Both the position numbers and the translations under genes were made by a program. Below the pieces are notes generated by a model. The model saw only the letters and a list, made by a program, of their open reading frames with translations, ran no database searches and was not told where the DNA came from. DNA of 34,194 nt from Candidatus Woesebacteria bacterium (GTDB taxonomy: Bacteria > Patescibacteriota > Microgenomatia > UBA1400 > PJMF01), in the NCBI GenBank assembly GCA_017992725.1, contig JAGOOB010000003.1, forward strand, positions 1 through 34,194. The letters are read 5' to 3'. Below, one piece after another: positions 1-8,736 of this stretch (the first letter of the stretch is position 1; every line of letters begins with the position of its first letter).

Positions 1-828
1 ATATAAGACACTATCACTGCCCGATTGTACTGGTAAATGAATAAAACGATCTAATTTATGATTGTTAGCTATTTCTTCGATTAACTGATTGTGAAAATCC
101 CAGGGATTACTACTCATAAAACGCAAGGTTTTGATTTCGTCAAATTGAGAGATGGCTCTAATAAGTTCAACAAAAGGTGGAGTCCCCGAGGGGGTCAGAT
201 ATTGAGATTGGTTACTGGGTAAACTTTCTCTTTTTAAGGCTGAGTGTAGTTCCATTTTACGATTAGCTACCCCAATTTTTTCTAGTCCCCAAGAATTAAC
301 ATTTTGGCCAATTAAAGTAATTTCTTGATAACCTTCTTTTACTAAGCCATTAACTTCTTCCATGATGTCGCTGAATGGCCGCGACTTCTCTCTACCCCGA
401 GCATAAGGGACGATGCAGTAGGTGCAATATGAATTACACCCGACTGAAATAGGGACAAAAGCATGCAACTTGTCTTGGCGTTTAGCTTTTTTTAAAAAAG
501 CCATCTGATTAGTCGGCACAATCTGGTCAATCATTGGTAAGATTTTTTTCAAATGTTCTTGACCATGATGGATCATGCAACCAGAAAAAATAATCTCCGG
601 TTTAGTTAGCTTTTTGTCTTGATAAAATTTGGCCACTTTTAATAAAAAAGCTCTAACTCTTTGTTCTGCTCTTTCGCGGACACTACAAGTCACAACGGCT
701 AATTTATCGCAGTCTTGCCACGAATCACTGGCAATTAACCCCTCTTCTTCAAAAAGAGCAGCCATGCGTTCTGCATCGCTTTTGTTAGCCTGACAACCAT
801 AAGTTTTAATAAAATATTTTTTTGACAT
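1..828 (-). CDS. miaB: tRNA-2-methylthio-N6-dimethylallyladenosine synthase MiaB (3' end cut by window edge)
   Basis: Radical-SAM methylthiotransferase that would add the 2-methylthio group to i6A37 of tRNAs reading UNN codons. The visible 276 residues begin MSKKYFIKTYGCQANKSDAE, the UPF0004 N-terminal domain with its first cluster cysteine in YGCQ. The two other N-terminal cysteines are in VTCSVRE and FSGCMIHH. The radical-SAM triad is in GCNSYCTYCIVPYARG (CxxxCxxC), and the frame is still open at base 1 in HLPVQSGSDS, a typical MiaB segment. The C-terminal TRAM domain lies outside the window. The start is the ATG at 828-826, placed 12 nt after an extended -10 box. The YGCQ-N motif favours MiaB over the paralogues MtaB or RimO, but the missing C-terminus leaves some doubt. 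Confidence 0.88.
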   Translation of the reverse strand, partial: MSKKYFIKTYGCQANKSDAERMAALFEEEGLIASDSWQDCDKLAVVTCSVRERAEQRVRAFLLKVAKFYQDKKLTKPEIIFSGCMIHHGQEHLKKILPMIDQIVPTNQMAFLKKAKRQDKLHAFVPISVGCNSYCTYCIVPYARGREKSRPFSDIMEEVNGLVKEGYQEITLIGQNVNSWGLEKIGVANRKMELHSALKRESLPSNQSQYLTPSGTPPFVELIRAISQFDEIKTLRFMSSNPWDFHNQLIEEIANNHKLDRFIHLPVQSGSDSVLY

Positions 829-840
829 TGAAGTGCTCTT

Positions 841-846
841 ATTCTA
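841..846 (-). promoter_or_regulatory. Extended -10 box of miaB
   Basis: On the minus strand TGTTAGAAT (TGn plus TAGAAT) lies 12 nt upstream of the miaB ATG. No good -35 is seen at 16-18 nt, which fits an extended -10 promoter. The implied 5' leader is only about 5 nt. Confidence 0.45.
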
Positions 847-934
847 ACACCATATTACCTCTCCCCTTCACATTCATTGTAATTAGATTAAAATAGCTAT
901 GTAAAATTTGTTTGGCTTATAGCTCAATCAATTT

Positions 935-1008
935 GGTGCGGTACCAGAGTGGTCCAATGGCGAGGTCTGCAAAACCTCCGTGCGCGGGTTCGAATCCCGC
1001 CCGCACCT
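935..1008 (+). tRNA. tRNA-Cys (GCA)
   Basis: A 74-nt cloverleaf. The acceptor stem GGTGCGG pairs fully with CCGCACC, the anticodon arm is AGGTC-TGCAAAA with anticodon GCA, and the T arm is GCGGG-TTCGAAT-CCCGC. The discriminator base is T, as expected for tRNA-Cys. CCA is not encoded, so it must be added after transcription. It lies 28 nt upstream of the enolase start and is probably in the same transcript. Confidence 0.96.
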
Positions 1009-1036
1009 CGATATTAAAAAAGATAGAAAGGGACTC

Positions 1037-2335
1037 ATGATTATCAAATCAATTAAAGCTCAGGAAATTTTAGATTCCAGAGGTAATCCAACCGTAGCAG
1101 TAAATCTCAAGCTTGAAGATGGCACCGAAGTATTTTCGGCCGTGCCATCGGGAGCATCAACTGGTGCTTATGAAGCTTTAGAATTACGTGATGGCGATGC
1201 GGGTCGTTACTTAGGCAAAGGTGTACTCAAGGCTGTGGCTAATGTCAATGAGGTAATTGCTCCAAAAATAATTGGTCAGCAGGTGACAGAGCAAGAAAAA
1301 ATTGATCAAATAATGCTCGATCTTGATGGTACTCAAGGTAAGCAAAACTTAGGGGCCAATGCCATTTTGGCGGTATCAATGGCTTGTGTCAAAGCAGGAG
1401 CCATCGCTAGCAAAATGCCACTTTACGCTTACATCGCTCAATTATTTGGTAATAGCACTGACAAGTTTATCATGCCTATTCCCATGTCTAACGTACTCAA
1501 CGGTGGCAAGCACGCCATTGGTGGTGCCGACATGCAAGAGTTTATGATTTTCCCTCTAGCAGCTCAAAGCATCGCGGAAGCAGTGCGCTGGAATGCAGAA
1601 ATTTTTCAGCATTTAGGTAAAATTATTGAGAAAAAGGGTTGGCAAAAAACCGTTGGTGATGAAGGTGGTTACGCTCCCTCACTTGGAACTAATGAAGCGC
1701 CTCTACAATTGATTGTTCAAGCAATTGAAATGGCTGGTTATAAGCCTGGTGAAGAAGTGTTTATTGCCTTGGATCCGGCAGCGACCGAGTTTTATAAGGA
1801 TGAGGGAGAAAATAGTTATTACGATCTCAAAACTGAAAATAAGCAACTGAGTAGTAGTGACATGATTAAAAAATATGCAAAATGGGTTGAAGAATATCCA
1901 ATTGTGTCGATTGAAGATGGGTTGGCCGAAGATGATTGGGCTGGTTTTGCGCAATTAACTAAAACTCTGGGTAAAAAAATTCAGATTATGGGTGATGACC
2001 TATTAGTTACTAACCCAGAGCGAATTCAAAAAGCCATCGATCAAAAAGCGGCTAATTCGGCGCTAATTAAACTTAACCAAATTGGTAGCGTCAGTGAAAC
2101 AATCCAAGCAATTAAATTAGCTCGAAGTGCTGGTTGGACTTGTGTGGTTTCCCATCGCAGTGGGGAAACTGAAGACACTTTTATTGCTGACTTTGTAGTT
2201 GGTGCTGGTACCGGTCAAATCAAAACTGGTTCCATGTGTCGCAGTGAACGGATTGCTAAATATAATCGACTAATGATGATTGAACGAGAATTAGGAGATA
2301 AGGCAGTAATGGCTAAATTTCCTTTTCACAAATAG
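1037..2335 (+). CDS. eno: Enolase (phosphopyruvate hydratase)
   Basis: Converts 2-phosphoglycerate to phosphoenolpyruvate in lower glycolysis, in the cytosol. At 432 residues it has the usual family length and all key features: DSRGNPT, substrate loop SGASTG, NGGKHA (His159 in yeast numbering), MQEFM (Glu168), GDEGGYAP (Glu211), ALDPAATEF (Asp246), SIEDGLAEDD (Glu295), MGDDLLVTN (Asp320), LIKLNQIG (Lys345), SHRSGET (His373/Arg374) and IKTGS (Lys396). The ATG at 1037 is chosen because GAAAGGGA lies just upstream and an earlier in-frame start at 980 would fall inside tRNA-Cys. It is followed by a hairpin and then by gpmI, the preceding step of glycolysis. This is the functional member of the two enolase-family genes in the window. 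Confidence 0.97.
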   Translation: MIIKSIKAQEILDSRGNPTVAVNLKLEDGTEVFSAVPSGASTGAYEALELRDGDAGRYLGKGVLKAVANVNEVIAPKIIGQQVTEQEKIDQIMLDLDGTQGKQNLGANAILAVSMACVKAGAIASKMPLYAYIAQLFGNSTDKFIMPIPMSNVLNGGKHAIGGADMQEFMIFPLAAQSIAEAVRWNAEIFQHLGKIIEKKGWQKTVGDEGGYAPSLGTNEAPLQLIVQAIEMAGYKPGEEVFIALDPAATEFYKDEGENSYYDLKTENKQLSSSDMIKKYAKWVEEYPIVSIEDGLAEDDWAGFAQLTKTLGKKIQIMGDDLLVTNPERIQKAIDQKAANSALIKLNQIGSVSETIQAIKLARSAGWTCVVSHRSGETEDTFIADFVVGAGTGQIKTGSMCRSERIAKYNRLMMIERELGDKAVMAKFPFHK

Positions 2336-2346
2336 TTGACTTATAG

Positions 2347-2370
2347 AGAGGGGTGAAAAACCCCTCTTTC
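2347..2370 (+). terminator. Hairpin with weak T-tract between eno and gpmI
   Basis: AGAGGGG (2347-2353) pairs perfectly with CCCCTCT (2361-2367) around a 7-nt loop, followed by TTC TTAAATT. The T-run is short, so this is probably a leaky terminator or an mRNA processing/stability hairpin rather than a strict stop. Confidence 0.55.
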
Positions 2371-2395
2371 TTAAATTAATTATTTTAAAGGAGGT

Positions 2396-3898
2396 ATGTC
2401 TAAAGATTCTCAGAAAAAATTGGCTCTGATCATACTTGATGGTTGGGGTTACTACAAGGATTACCCGGGCAATGCTATTAGTTTAGCCAATACCCCTACT
2501 TGGGACAAAATTTGGGCTGACAGTCCACGAGCACTATTGGCTTGTTCAGGTGAAGCAGTTGGTTTACCAGCTGGCCAGATGGGTAATAGTGAAATCAATC
2601 ACGCGGCCATTGGTTCGGGTCGTGTCATTTATCAAGACTTAGTTAAGCTCAATAAGGCCGTTGACGAAAAAACATTGCATCAAGCTGAAGCGATCAAAGA
2701 AGCTTTTACCAGGGCAAAAAATAATTCATCATCGCTGCATATTATGGGTTTGTTGAGTCCGGGCGGAGTGCATTCTCACGAAAAGCATATTTTCGGACTT
2801 ATTAAAGAAGCGGCGGATTTTGGGGTAAAGAAAATTTATGTTCACGCGATGACTGATGGTCGCGATACAGCTCCAAGAAGTTGTTTAGCCAGTTTTGAGA
2901 AGTTAGCAAAAATTTGCCAAGAAACAGGAGCCGAGTTGGCCAGCATTTCTGGTCGTTACTATGCTATGGATCGTGATCATAATTGGGAGCGCACTGATTT
3001 AGCTTATAGTGCTATCAAAGACCGCCAAGCACCCCAATTTGCCAGTGCCAAAGAAGCCATTGAAGATGCTTACAAAAATAACAAGGGAGATGAATTTATT
3101 GTCCCCTGCACCATTAAAGTCAGAGATGAAGAAGAGGCCAAGGTTAAAAGTGGTGATAGTGTTATTTTTGCTAATTTTCGTAATGACCGACCACGTCAAT
3201 TAACTGAGCGCTTTTTAGAAAAAGGTCCTGAAAACATTTTCTTTGTCACCATGACTCTTTATAGTGATCAGTACCCAGTAGCTGTCGCTTTTGGTCCAGA
3301 AAAGATTGAGCGCACTTTGGGAGAGATATTAGCGGAAAACCACATTAAACAGTTCAGGGTGACTGAAACGGAAAAATTTGCTCATCTTACTTTCTTTTTA
3401 AACTGCAAGCGTGAAGAACCGTATCCTTTGGAAGAGCGCTTTATGTTTGATAGCAATAAGGTTGAGAGTCATGCAGAAAAGCCAGAAATGAAAGCTTTAG
3501 CAATCGCTGATAAAATTGTCGAAACCATGAATCGAGGTGAACATTCTGTCATTTTTGCTAACATTTGTAATGGAGATATGGTGGGTCATACTGGAGATAT
3601 TCAAGCAGCAATTAAGGCCGCTGAAACAGTTGATTTAGCCCTAGCTAAAATTAAAGAAGCAGCTGAAACCAACAACTATTTCTTAATAATCACAGCGGAT
3701 CACGGCAATTGTGAAGAAATGCTCAACGAAAAAGGAGAAGTAGTTACTGAACATAGTATGAATCCTGTACCATTTGTGTTACTCAATGATGGTCAATTAA
3801 ATAGAAATGAAGGGATGATGAAAGATATAGCTCCGACAGTTCTTAAATTATTGGATCTACCTCAACCAAAAGAAATGACTGGACAGAGCTTGGTTTAA
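2396..3898 (+). CDS. gpmI: 2,3-bisphosphoglycerate-independent phosphoglycerate mutase
   Basis: Interconverts 3- and 2-phosphoglycerate using two Mn2+ ions and a phosphoserine intermediate. It has 500 residues, close to the family norm of about 510. Alkaline-phosphatase-fold motifs are in order: ILDGWGYY (metal Asp), GNSEINHAAIGSGR with the nucleophile Ser65, DGRDTAP, GRYYAMDRDHNWERT, NFRNDRPRQLTE, TEKFAHLTFF, NGDMVGHTG and TADHGNCEEM. The usual GNSEVGH reads GNSEINH here, a conservative family variation. Translation starts at an ATG behind a perfect Shine-Dalgarno (AAAGGAGGT), as expected for an internal operon gene. It sits directly behind eno, so two consecutive glycolytic steps are adjacent. 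Confidence 0.97.
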   Translation: MSKDSQKKLALIILDGWGYYKDYPGNAISLANTPTWDKIWADSPRALLACSGEAVGLPAGQMGNSEINHAAIGSGRVIYQDLVKLNKAVDEKTLHQAEAIKEAFTRAKNNSSSLHIMGLLSPGGVHSHEKHIFGLIKEAADFGVKKIYVHAMTDGRDTAPRSCLASFEKLAKICQETGAELASISGRYYAMDRDHNWERTDLAYSAIKDRQAPQFASAKEAIEDAYKNNKGDEFIVPCTIKVRDEEEAKVKSGDSVIFANFRNDRPRQLTERFLEKGPENIFFVTMTLYSDQYPVAVAFGPEKIERTLGEILAENHIKQFRVTETEKFAHLTFFLNCKREEPYPLEERFMFDSNKVESHAEKPEMKALAIADKIVETMNRGEHSVIFANICNGDMVGHTGDIQAAIKAAETVDLALAKIKEAAETNNYFLIITADHGNCEEMLNEKGEVVTEHSMNPVPFVLLNDGQLNRNEGMMKDIAPTVLKLLDLPQPKEMTGQSLV

Positions 3899-3974
3899 AA
3901 TTTTTAATTACTTAATTGTTTTATATGCTACACTATAAGAAAGAGTAATTTTATTAATTCACAAAAAGGATAAT

Positions 3975-4364
3975 ATGTCAGGCTACAGCATCAATTTAGA
4001 AGAGAAAACTTTAAACAATCAGAATTTCCGAGAGGTACTTTACACTGCTGCTCACAGCCAATTAGTAGTGATGTCTATTGCCCCAGGAGATGATATTGGG
4101 ATGGAAACTCATGAGGAACACGATCAATTTATTCGGGTGGAAAAAGGAGTTGGGCAAGCGATCATTGGTGAAAGCACTTATGATTTGTCTGACGGCGTAG
4201 CTATTGTCGTTCCCGCCGGACAAAGACACAATGTGATCAATGCTTCTAATACAGAAACACTACAACTTTACACTGTTTATTCTCCAGCTGAACATCCCGA
4301 GGGTAAAATTCATCCCACTAAACAAGATGCGTTAAACGATCCGGATTATGCGGCTGAGCATTAG
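3975..4364 (+). CDS. Small cupin-domain protein
   Basis: A single-domain cupin of 129 residues. Cupin motif 1 is visible as GMETHEEHDQFIRVEKG, where the two His (HxxxH-like spacing in THEEHDQF) and the following acidic/Gln positions would bind a metal. Motif 2 is PAGQRHNVIN, with its metal His. Similar stand-alone cupins are often annotated as mannose-6-phosphate-isomerase-like, but nothing here fixes a substrate. The start ATG follows AAAAGGATAAT, a usable Shine-Dalgarno. The next gene follows after 25 nt in the same direction. Fold assignment is confident; function is not. Confidence 0.8.
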   Translation: MSGYSINLEEKTLNNQNFREVLYTAAHSQLVVMSIAPGDDIGMETHEEHDQFIRVEKGVGQAIIGESTYDLSDGVAIVVPAGQRHNVINASNTETLQLYTVYSPAEHPEGKIHPTKQDALNDPDYAAEH

Positions 4365-4389
4365 AAAAATATTCAAAAATTAAATACTA

Positions 4390-4788
4390 ATGAGTTCATT
4401 TTATAGAAATGAAATTGGCAAAATGAGGCCGGAAGACCCTGACAGCCCCGAACAGTCTAAGAAACGTCAGGCTTGGTTTACTGCTTTTGAAACCAGATTG
4501 ATAACAAAATTGCCCAAGCACTTACAACAAGAAATTAAGTTTCAGGTTGTTGGTTCAGTAGCTCTGGGTCGAGCTGGTGCCGATAGCGACATTGATGTTG
4601 TCATTCGTTATCGAGGTTCGGAGGAGTTAGTACTACCTCAAGTTAGACAAGCCATTGTTTCTTTACTGGAAGAAATGAAGCAAGCTGGTGAACCAACTTT
4701 TAAAATAGATATTCATGATGTTGATTACCCCCTAATGTTTAGTGAATTAGCACTGTTAGGCAAATCGAAGCGTGAGCCAACAAAATAA
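4390..4788 (+). CDS. Nucleotidyltransferase-fold (MNT/pol-beta type) protein
   Basis: A 132-residue protein with the minimal nucleotidyltransferase signature: GSVALGRAGADSDIDVVI (GS followed by the DxD metal pair) and a third acidic residue in FKIDIHDVD. It therefore keeps a full set of carboxylates and could transfer a nucleotide. Such domains occur as MNT antitoxins paired with HEPN toxins, as tRNA or antibiotic nucleotidyltransferases, and as orphans. No HEPN partner is adjacent: the cupin is upstream and an ABC exporter downstream. There is an amino-terminal extension of about 50 residues rich in charged residues. Start ATG 4390 has no evident Shine-Dalgarno. Substrate unknown. Confidence 0.75.
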   Translation: MSSFYRNEIGKMRPEDPDSPEQSKKRQAWFTAFETRLITKLPKHLQQEIKFQVVGSVALGRAGADSDIDVVIRYRGSEELVLPQVRQAIVSLLEEMKQAGEPTFKIDIHDVDYPLMFSELALLGKSKREPTK

Positions 4789-4872
4789 CTTGGGTTAGAA
4801 AAATAAATGACCGCCACCAGTACCGCGGGGCTTAAAAAATAGACTAAATAGAATAAGATTTTTTTCAGCATA

Positions 4873-4900
4873 TTTACAAAATATTAGTTATTAATATACA
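4873..4900 (+). promoter_or_regulatory. Candidate promoter of the ABC exporter operon
   Basis: TTTACA (4873-4878), 16-nt spacer, TATACA (4895-4900). It lies in the 178-nt gap after the nucleotidyltransferase gene and would give a leader of about 60 nt. A consensus TTGACA at 4916 has no -10 at a suitable distance. The rest of this gap shows no other feature. Confidence 0.4.
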
Positions 4901-4966
4901 CTACAACGGAACCAGTTGACAGAGTTTTGCATTTTCCAGAACCGCTTGGTTTCTTGAAGTATTCAT

Positions 4967-6706
4967 ATGATCAAATTAATAAAATTTCTTAAACCATATA
5001 TTTGGTTAATTCTAGCCCTGATCGTAGTTACCTACTTTCAGGTAATGGCTAATCTCAAATTACCAGAATACATGGCCAAGATTGTTAACGAGGGCATTCT
5101 TTTAAAAAATGTTGATATTATTTATCACCATGGTTGGTTAATGTTGGTTGTAACATTGCTTGGGGCAATTTGTGCTGTCCTAGTTGGTTTTTTGGCCTCT
5201 AGAATTGCTACTGGTTTTGCGCGAGATATTAGACAAGAGGTGTTTACTAAGGTGGAAAGTTTTTCTGTTTCTGAGTTCAATAAGTTTTCTACAGCTTCTC
5301 TGATTACTAGATCGACCAATGATGTCCAACAAATGCAAATGACTCTTACCATGATTTTTCGAATAGTTTTGATGGCTCCAATTATGGCTGTTGGGGCGCT
5401 GCAAAAAGCCCTGGCGACTGCTCCCTCGATAAGTTGGATCATCGCTCTGGCTACTCTATTATTGCTAACCATGATTTTGGCGCTCTTCATTTTTGGTTTG
5501 CCCAAGTTTAAATTAGTTCAAGAGTTAATAGATAAACTCAATCTGGTGACGCGAGAGAACCTATCTGGGTTGAAAGTTATTAGAGCTTTTAATAATGAAT
5601 CCAGAGAGGAAGCTAAATTTGAGAAAACTAATCAAGAATTAACGCGAGCTAATTTGTTTGTCAATAGATTAATGTCTATTCTTCAACCAACGATGAATTT
5701 AGTGCTCAACTTTGCTGTTATTGCTATTGTTTGGTTTGGGGCACACCTAATTGACAGTGGTTCTTTACAAATTGGCGAAATGCTGGCATTTATCCAATAT
5801 ACGATGCAAGTAATCATGTCGTTTTTAATGATTTCAATAGTGTTTATTATGGTGCCAAGAGCCGCAGTATCAGGTAAAAGAATTGTTGAATTGTTGGAAA
5901 CCGAACCGCTGATCAAAGACCCAGAAACCCCAATTAAGCCCAATGCTCAAGGGAAAGGACGCATTGAATTTAGGGATGTGACTTTCACTTACCCCGATGC
6001 TGATTTGCCAGTTTTAACCGCTATTAACTTTACTGCAGAACCTGGTCAAACTACTGCCTTAATTGGCAGTACTGGAAGTGGGAAAACAACTCTGATCAAT
6101 CTTGTCCCGAGATTTTATGATGTCACTGCGGGTCAAATTTTAATAGACGGAGTTGATATTCGAGATTTAAAACTTGAAGATCTCTACCGCCAAATTGGCT
6201 ATGTACCGCAAAAGGGAGTGCTGTTTTCTGGTACAGTGAAAAGCAATATTAGTTTTGGCAATAAACAACTCAGTGATGCTGAAATCAAAGAAGCAGCTGA
6301 GATTGCCCAAGCCACCGAATTCATAAATAAGTTAAATAAAAAATATGACAGCGAGATAGCTCAAGGTGGGGCCAATGTTTCTGGAGGACAAAAGCAAAAA
6401 TTATCAATTGCCAGAGCCATTGCCGTTAAGCCAAAAATTTATATTTTTGATGATTCCTTTTCTGCACTCGACTTTAAGTCAGAAGCTAAACTGCGCCGAC
6501 AGTTATTACAGAAAACCAAAGGTCAAACCACCCTCATAGTCAGCCAACGGATCAGTACCATTATGAATGTTGATAAAATTATTGTTTTAGATCAGGGCAA
6601 AATAGTGGGTCAGGGAACACATCGGGAACTACTTAAAAATAACAGCGTGTATCAAGAAATAGCTTATTCTCAGCTGTCTGATGAGGAACTTAAATTACAA
6701 TCATGA
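4967..6706 (+). CDS. Heterodimeric ABC exporter, subunit with degenerate Walker B and H-loop
   Basis: Type IV ABC half-transporter: an N-terminal six-helix membrane domain (about residues 1-310) followed by a nucleotide-binding domain, 579 residues in all. Motifs are Walker A GSTGSGKTT, Q-loop YVPQKGVLF, an intact signature VSGGQ, Walker B IYIFDDSFSALD where the catalytic Glu is Asp, and H-loop IVSQRIST where the switch His is Gln. These two substitutions are typical of the non-catalytic half of heterodimeric exporters such as BmrC/D, LmrC/D and TM287/288. The next gene overlaps it by 4 nt (ATGA) and supplies the complementary half. The substrate cannot be read from sequence; drugs, lipids or peptides are possible. 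It ends in TGA, showing that TGA is a stop in this genome. Confidence 0.93.
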   Translation: MIKLIKFLKPYIWLILALIVVTYFQVMANLKLPEYMAKIVNEGILLKNVDIIYHHGWLMLVVTLLGAICAVLVGFLASRIATGFARDIRQEVFTKVESFSVSEFNKFSTASLITRSTNDVQQMQMTLTMIFRIVLMAPIMAVGALQKALATAPSISWIIALATLLLLTMILALFIFGLPKFKLVQELIDKLNLVTRENLSGLKVIRAFNNESREEAKFEKTNQELTRANLFVNRLMSILQPTMNLVLNFAVIAIVWFGAHLIDSGSLQIGEMLAFIQYTMQVIMSFLMISIVFIMVPRAAVSGKRIVELLETEPLIKDPETPIKPNAQGKGRIEFRDVTFTYPDADLPVLTAINFTAEPGQTTALIGSTGSGKTTLINLVPRFYDVTAGQILIDGVDIRDLKLEDLYRQIGYVPQKGVLFSGTVKSNISFGNKQLSDAEIKEAAEIAQATEFINKLNKKYDSEIAQGGANVSGGQKQKLSIARAIAVKPKIYIFDDSFSALDFKSEAKLRRQLLQKTKGQTTLIVSQRISTIMNVDKIIVLDQGKIVGQGTHRELLKNNSVYQEIAYSQLSDEELKLQS

Positions 6707-8721
6707 GTCAAAGTCAACACACTACTAAGTATCAATTTCGACCAGTAAGAGGACCTGGTGGTGGTAGAGGTAACATGCTGGCACGCGGTGTTGGTGAAAA
6801 GGCAAAAGATTTTCGAGGGACAGTCAAGCAATTGATTAATTACCTTCGACCCTATTGGTTTAAACTGGCTCTAGTATTAGTTTTTACGATTCTTAGTACT
6901 CTCTTTTCAATAGTTGGTCCCAAGATATTAGGTCGGGCTACCAATCAAATAGTGAGTGACTATGTTGATATTAAGGATTATGAGTTACTAACTAGTACAT
7001 TATCCGTGGACGGTCAATTGCCTACTGGTACCACAGGGGCCGAATTAATTAAACAATTATCACCTCAACAATTAGATAGCATACCCGCCAAAACATTAGA
7101 AAATATACAAACGCTTGATCTTAGCCAGCGCCCCAGTTTTCATTTTGCAGACCTTAGGAACATTATTATGCTCCTTATCGGATTATATGTTCTCAGTGCC
7201 ACTTTTAGTTATATTGAGGGCTGGGTGATGACTGGTGTAACTCAAAAGGTAACTTATCAATTAAGAAAAGACATATCACAAAAGATTAATCGTTTACCAC
7301 TGAAATATTTCGATAAACACACCTATGGCGAGGTATTGAGCCGTGTGACTAATGATGTTGACACAGTCAATCACACTCTCAACCAAAGTATTTCTCAAAT
7401 CATCAGTTCGCTAGTAATGATAGTGGGCGTTGTTGTCATGATGTTGTCTATTAGTTGGCTTTTAACAGTAGTTGCTATTTTGATTTTACCCTTAAGCTTG
7501 ATTCTCATTAGGCAAATTACCAAGCGGTCTCAGCCACAATTTGCCAAACAGCAATTAGTTTTAGGTTATCTCAATGGACACATTGAAGAAATCTATTCAG
7601 GGCACGTGATAGTCAAAGCTTTTAATGGCAGTCGAGATGCTATCAACAAATTTAAGCAAATTAATGCAGATTTATATGATAGTGCTTGGAAGTCCCAGTT
7701 TTTATCAAGTTTATTGCGTCCCCTAATGGTTTTCGTCGGTAATCTGGGATATGTGGGGGTGGCCATTGTTGGGGGCTGGCTGGCTATTAGCGGAAAGTTA
7801 CAGATTGGAGACATCCAAGCTTTTATTCAGTATGTCCAACAGTTTAATCAACCCATTGCTCAAGCAGCTAATATTAGTAATGTGATGCAGTCAATGGTTG
7901 CAGCAGCTGAAAGAGTGTTTGAATTTTTAGCAGTAAAAGAGCAAATTCCAGATGTAGATAATCCAGTGGTACTCTCAACAGTTAAAGGTCAAGTAGAATT
8001 TGATCACGTAGTGTTTGCTTATAATCCAGGCCAAACAGTAATTAAAAACTTGTCTGTTAAAATTAAACCTGGTCATAGAATTGCTATTGTCGGACCAATT
8101 GGGGCTGGAAAAACAACGCTGGTTAATTTGCTGATGAGATTTTATGAAATAGATAGTGGGGCGATTAGAATTGATGGAGTTGATATCAAGCAGATGAGAC
8201 GATCAGATGTGCGCCAAATTTTTGGCATGGTTCTTCAGGATACTTGGTTGTTCAATGGTTCTATTCGCGATAACATCACCTATGGTAATCCTCAGGCCTC
8301 AGAAGAAGAATTGTTAAAGGTATCCCGTGAGGCCCATATCGATCATTTTATCCAATCATTACCCAATGGTTATGATATGGTGATCAATGAGGATGCAAGC
8401 AATATTTCTCAGGGGGAAAAACAACTACTGACTATTGCCAGAGCTATGTTGGCTGGCAACCCGATGCTGATTTTAGACGAAGCGACCAGCTCGGTAGATA
8501 CTAGAACCGAGGTTTTGATCCAAAAAGCTATGGACACGTTAATGAAAGGTAAAACCACCTTTGTTATTGCTCACCGATTGTCAACAATTAGAGATGCTGA
8601 TCTCATTCTAGTTATGAAAGACGGTGATGTAATAGAACAAGGCACTCATCAAGAATTATTAAAATTAAAAGGTTTTTACGCCTCTCTATATAACAGTCAG
8701 TTTACTGATGATTATACTTAA
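6703..8721 (+). CDS. Heterodimeric ABC exporter, catalytic-site subunit with extended N-terminus
   Basis: Partner half-transporter of 672 residues. It begins with a cytosolic Gly/Arg-rich extension (RGPGGGRGN) and has an enlarged extracytoplasmic segment of roughly 85 residues between the first two membrane helices, rich in Thr, Gln and Leu. Nucleotide-binding motifs are Walker A GPIGAGKTT, Q-loop MVLQDTWLF, a degenerate signature ISQGEK instead of LSGGQ, canonical Walker B LILDEATSSVD with the catalytic Glu, and H-loop IAHRLST. Combined with the partner this yields one consensus ATP site (this Walker B plus the partner's SGGQ) and one degenerate site (partner Walker B plus this SQGEK). The ATGA overlap implies translational coupling. 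The end of the gene contains the promoter of the following leader. Confidence 0.93.
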   Translation: MSQSQHTTKYQFRPVRGPGGGRGNMLARGVGEKAKDFRGTVKQLINYLRPYWFKLALVLVFTILSTLFSIVGPKILGRATNQIVSDYVDIKDYELLTSTLSVDGQLPTGTTGAELIKQLSPQQLDSIPAKTLENIQTLDLSQRPSFHFADLRNIIMLLIGLYVLSATFSYIEGWVMTGVTQKVTYQLRKDISQKINRLPLKYFDKHTYGEVLSRVTNDVDTVNHTLNQSISQIISSLVMIVGVVVMMLSISWLLTVVAILILPLSLILIRQITKRSQPQFAKQQLVLGYLNGHIEEIYSGHVIVKAFNGSRDAINKFKQINADLYDSAWKSQFLSSLLRPLMVFVGNLGYVGVAIVGGWLAISGKLQIGDIQAFIQYVQQFNQPIAQAANISNVMQSMVAAAERVFEFLAVKEQIPDVDNPVVLSTVKGQVEFDHVVFAYNPGQTVIKNLSVKIKPGHRIAIVGPIGAGKTTLVNLLMRFYEIDSGAIRIDGVDIKQMRRSDVRQIFGMVLQDTWLFNGSIRDNITYGNPQASEEELLKVSREAHIDHFIQSLPNGYDMVINEDASNISQGEKQLLTIARAMLAGNPMLILDEATSSVDTRTEVLIQKAMDTLMKGKTTFVIAHRLSTIRDADLILVMKDGDVIEQGTHQELLKLKGFYASLYNSQFTDDYT

Positions 8722-8729
8722 GCTATAAT
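8701..8729 (+). promoter_or_regulatory. Promoter of the His/aromatic leader
   Basis: TTTACT (8701-8706), 17-nt spacer, consensus TATAAT (8724-8729). It overlaps the last codons of the exporter gene. The leader-peptide ATG is 7 nt after the -10, so the transcript should start at or one base from the ATG and be leaderless. Confidence 0.7.
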
Positions 8730-8736
8730 CTACGCC

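Noticed and set aside
980-1036. Longer enolase start at 980
   Set aside because: It lies inside tRNA-Cys and adds 19 residues unlike any enolase; the ATG at 1037 has a Shine-Dalgarno.
4390-4788. MNT antitoxin of a HEPN/MNT toxin-antitoxin pair
   Set aside because: No HEPN-like partner with an RxxxxH-type motif is adjacent on either side.
4916-4944. Consensus TTGACA as promoter of the ABC operon
   Set aside because: No -10-like hexamer at 15-19 nt; the pair at 4873/4895 is better.
6700-6710. TGA recoded to Gly or Trp as in some CPR lineages
   Set aside because: TGA at 6704-6706 ends an ABC subunit at its natural length with a coupled downstream start, and no gene shows an in-frame TGA.
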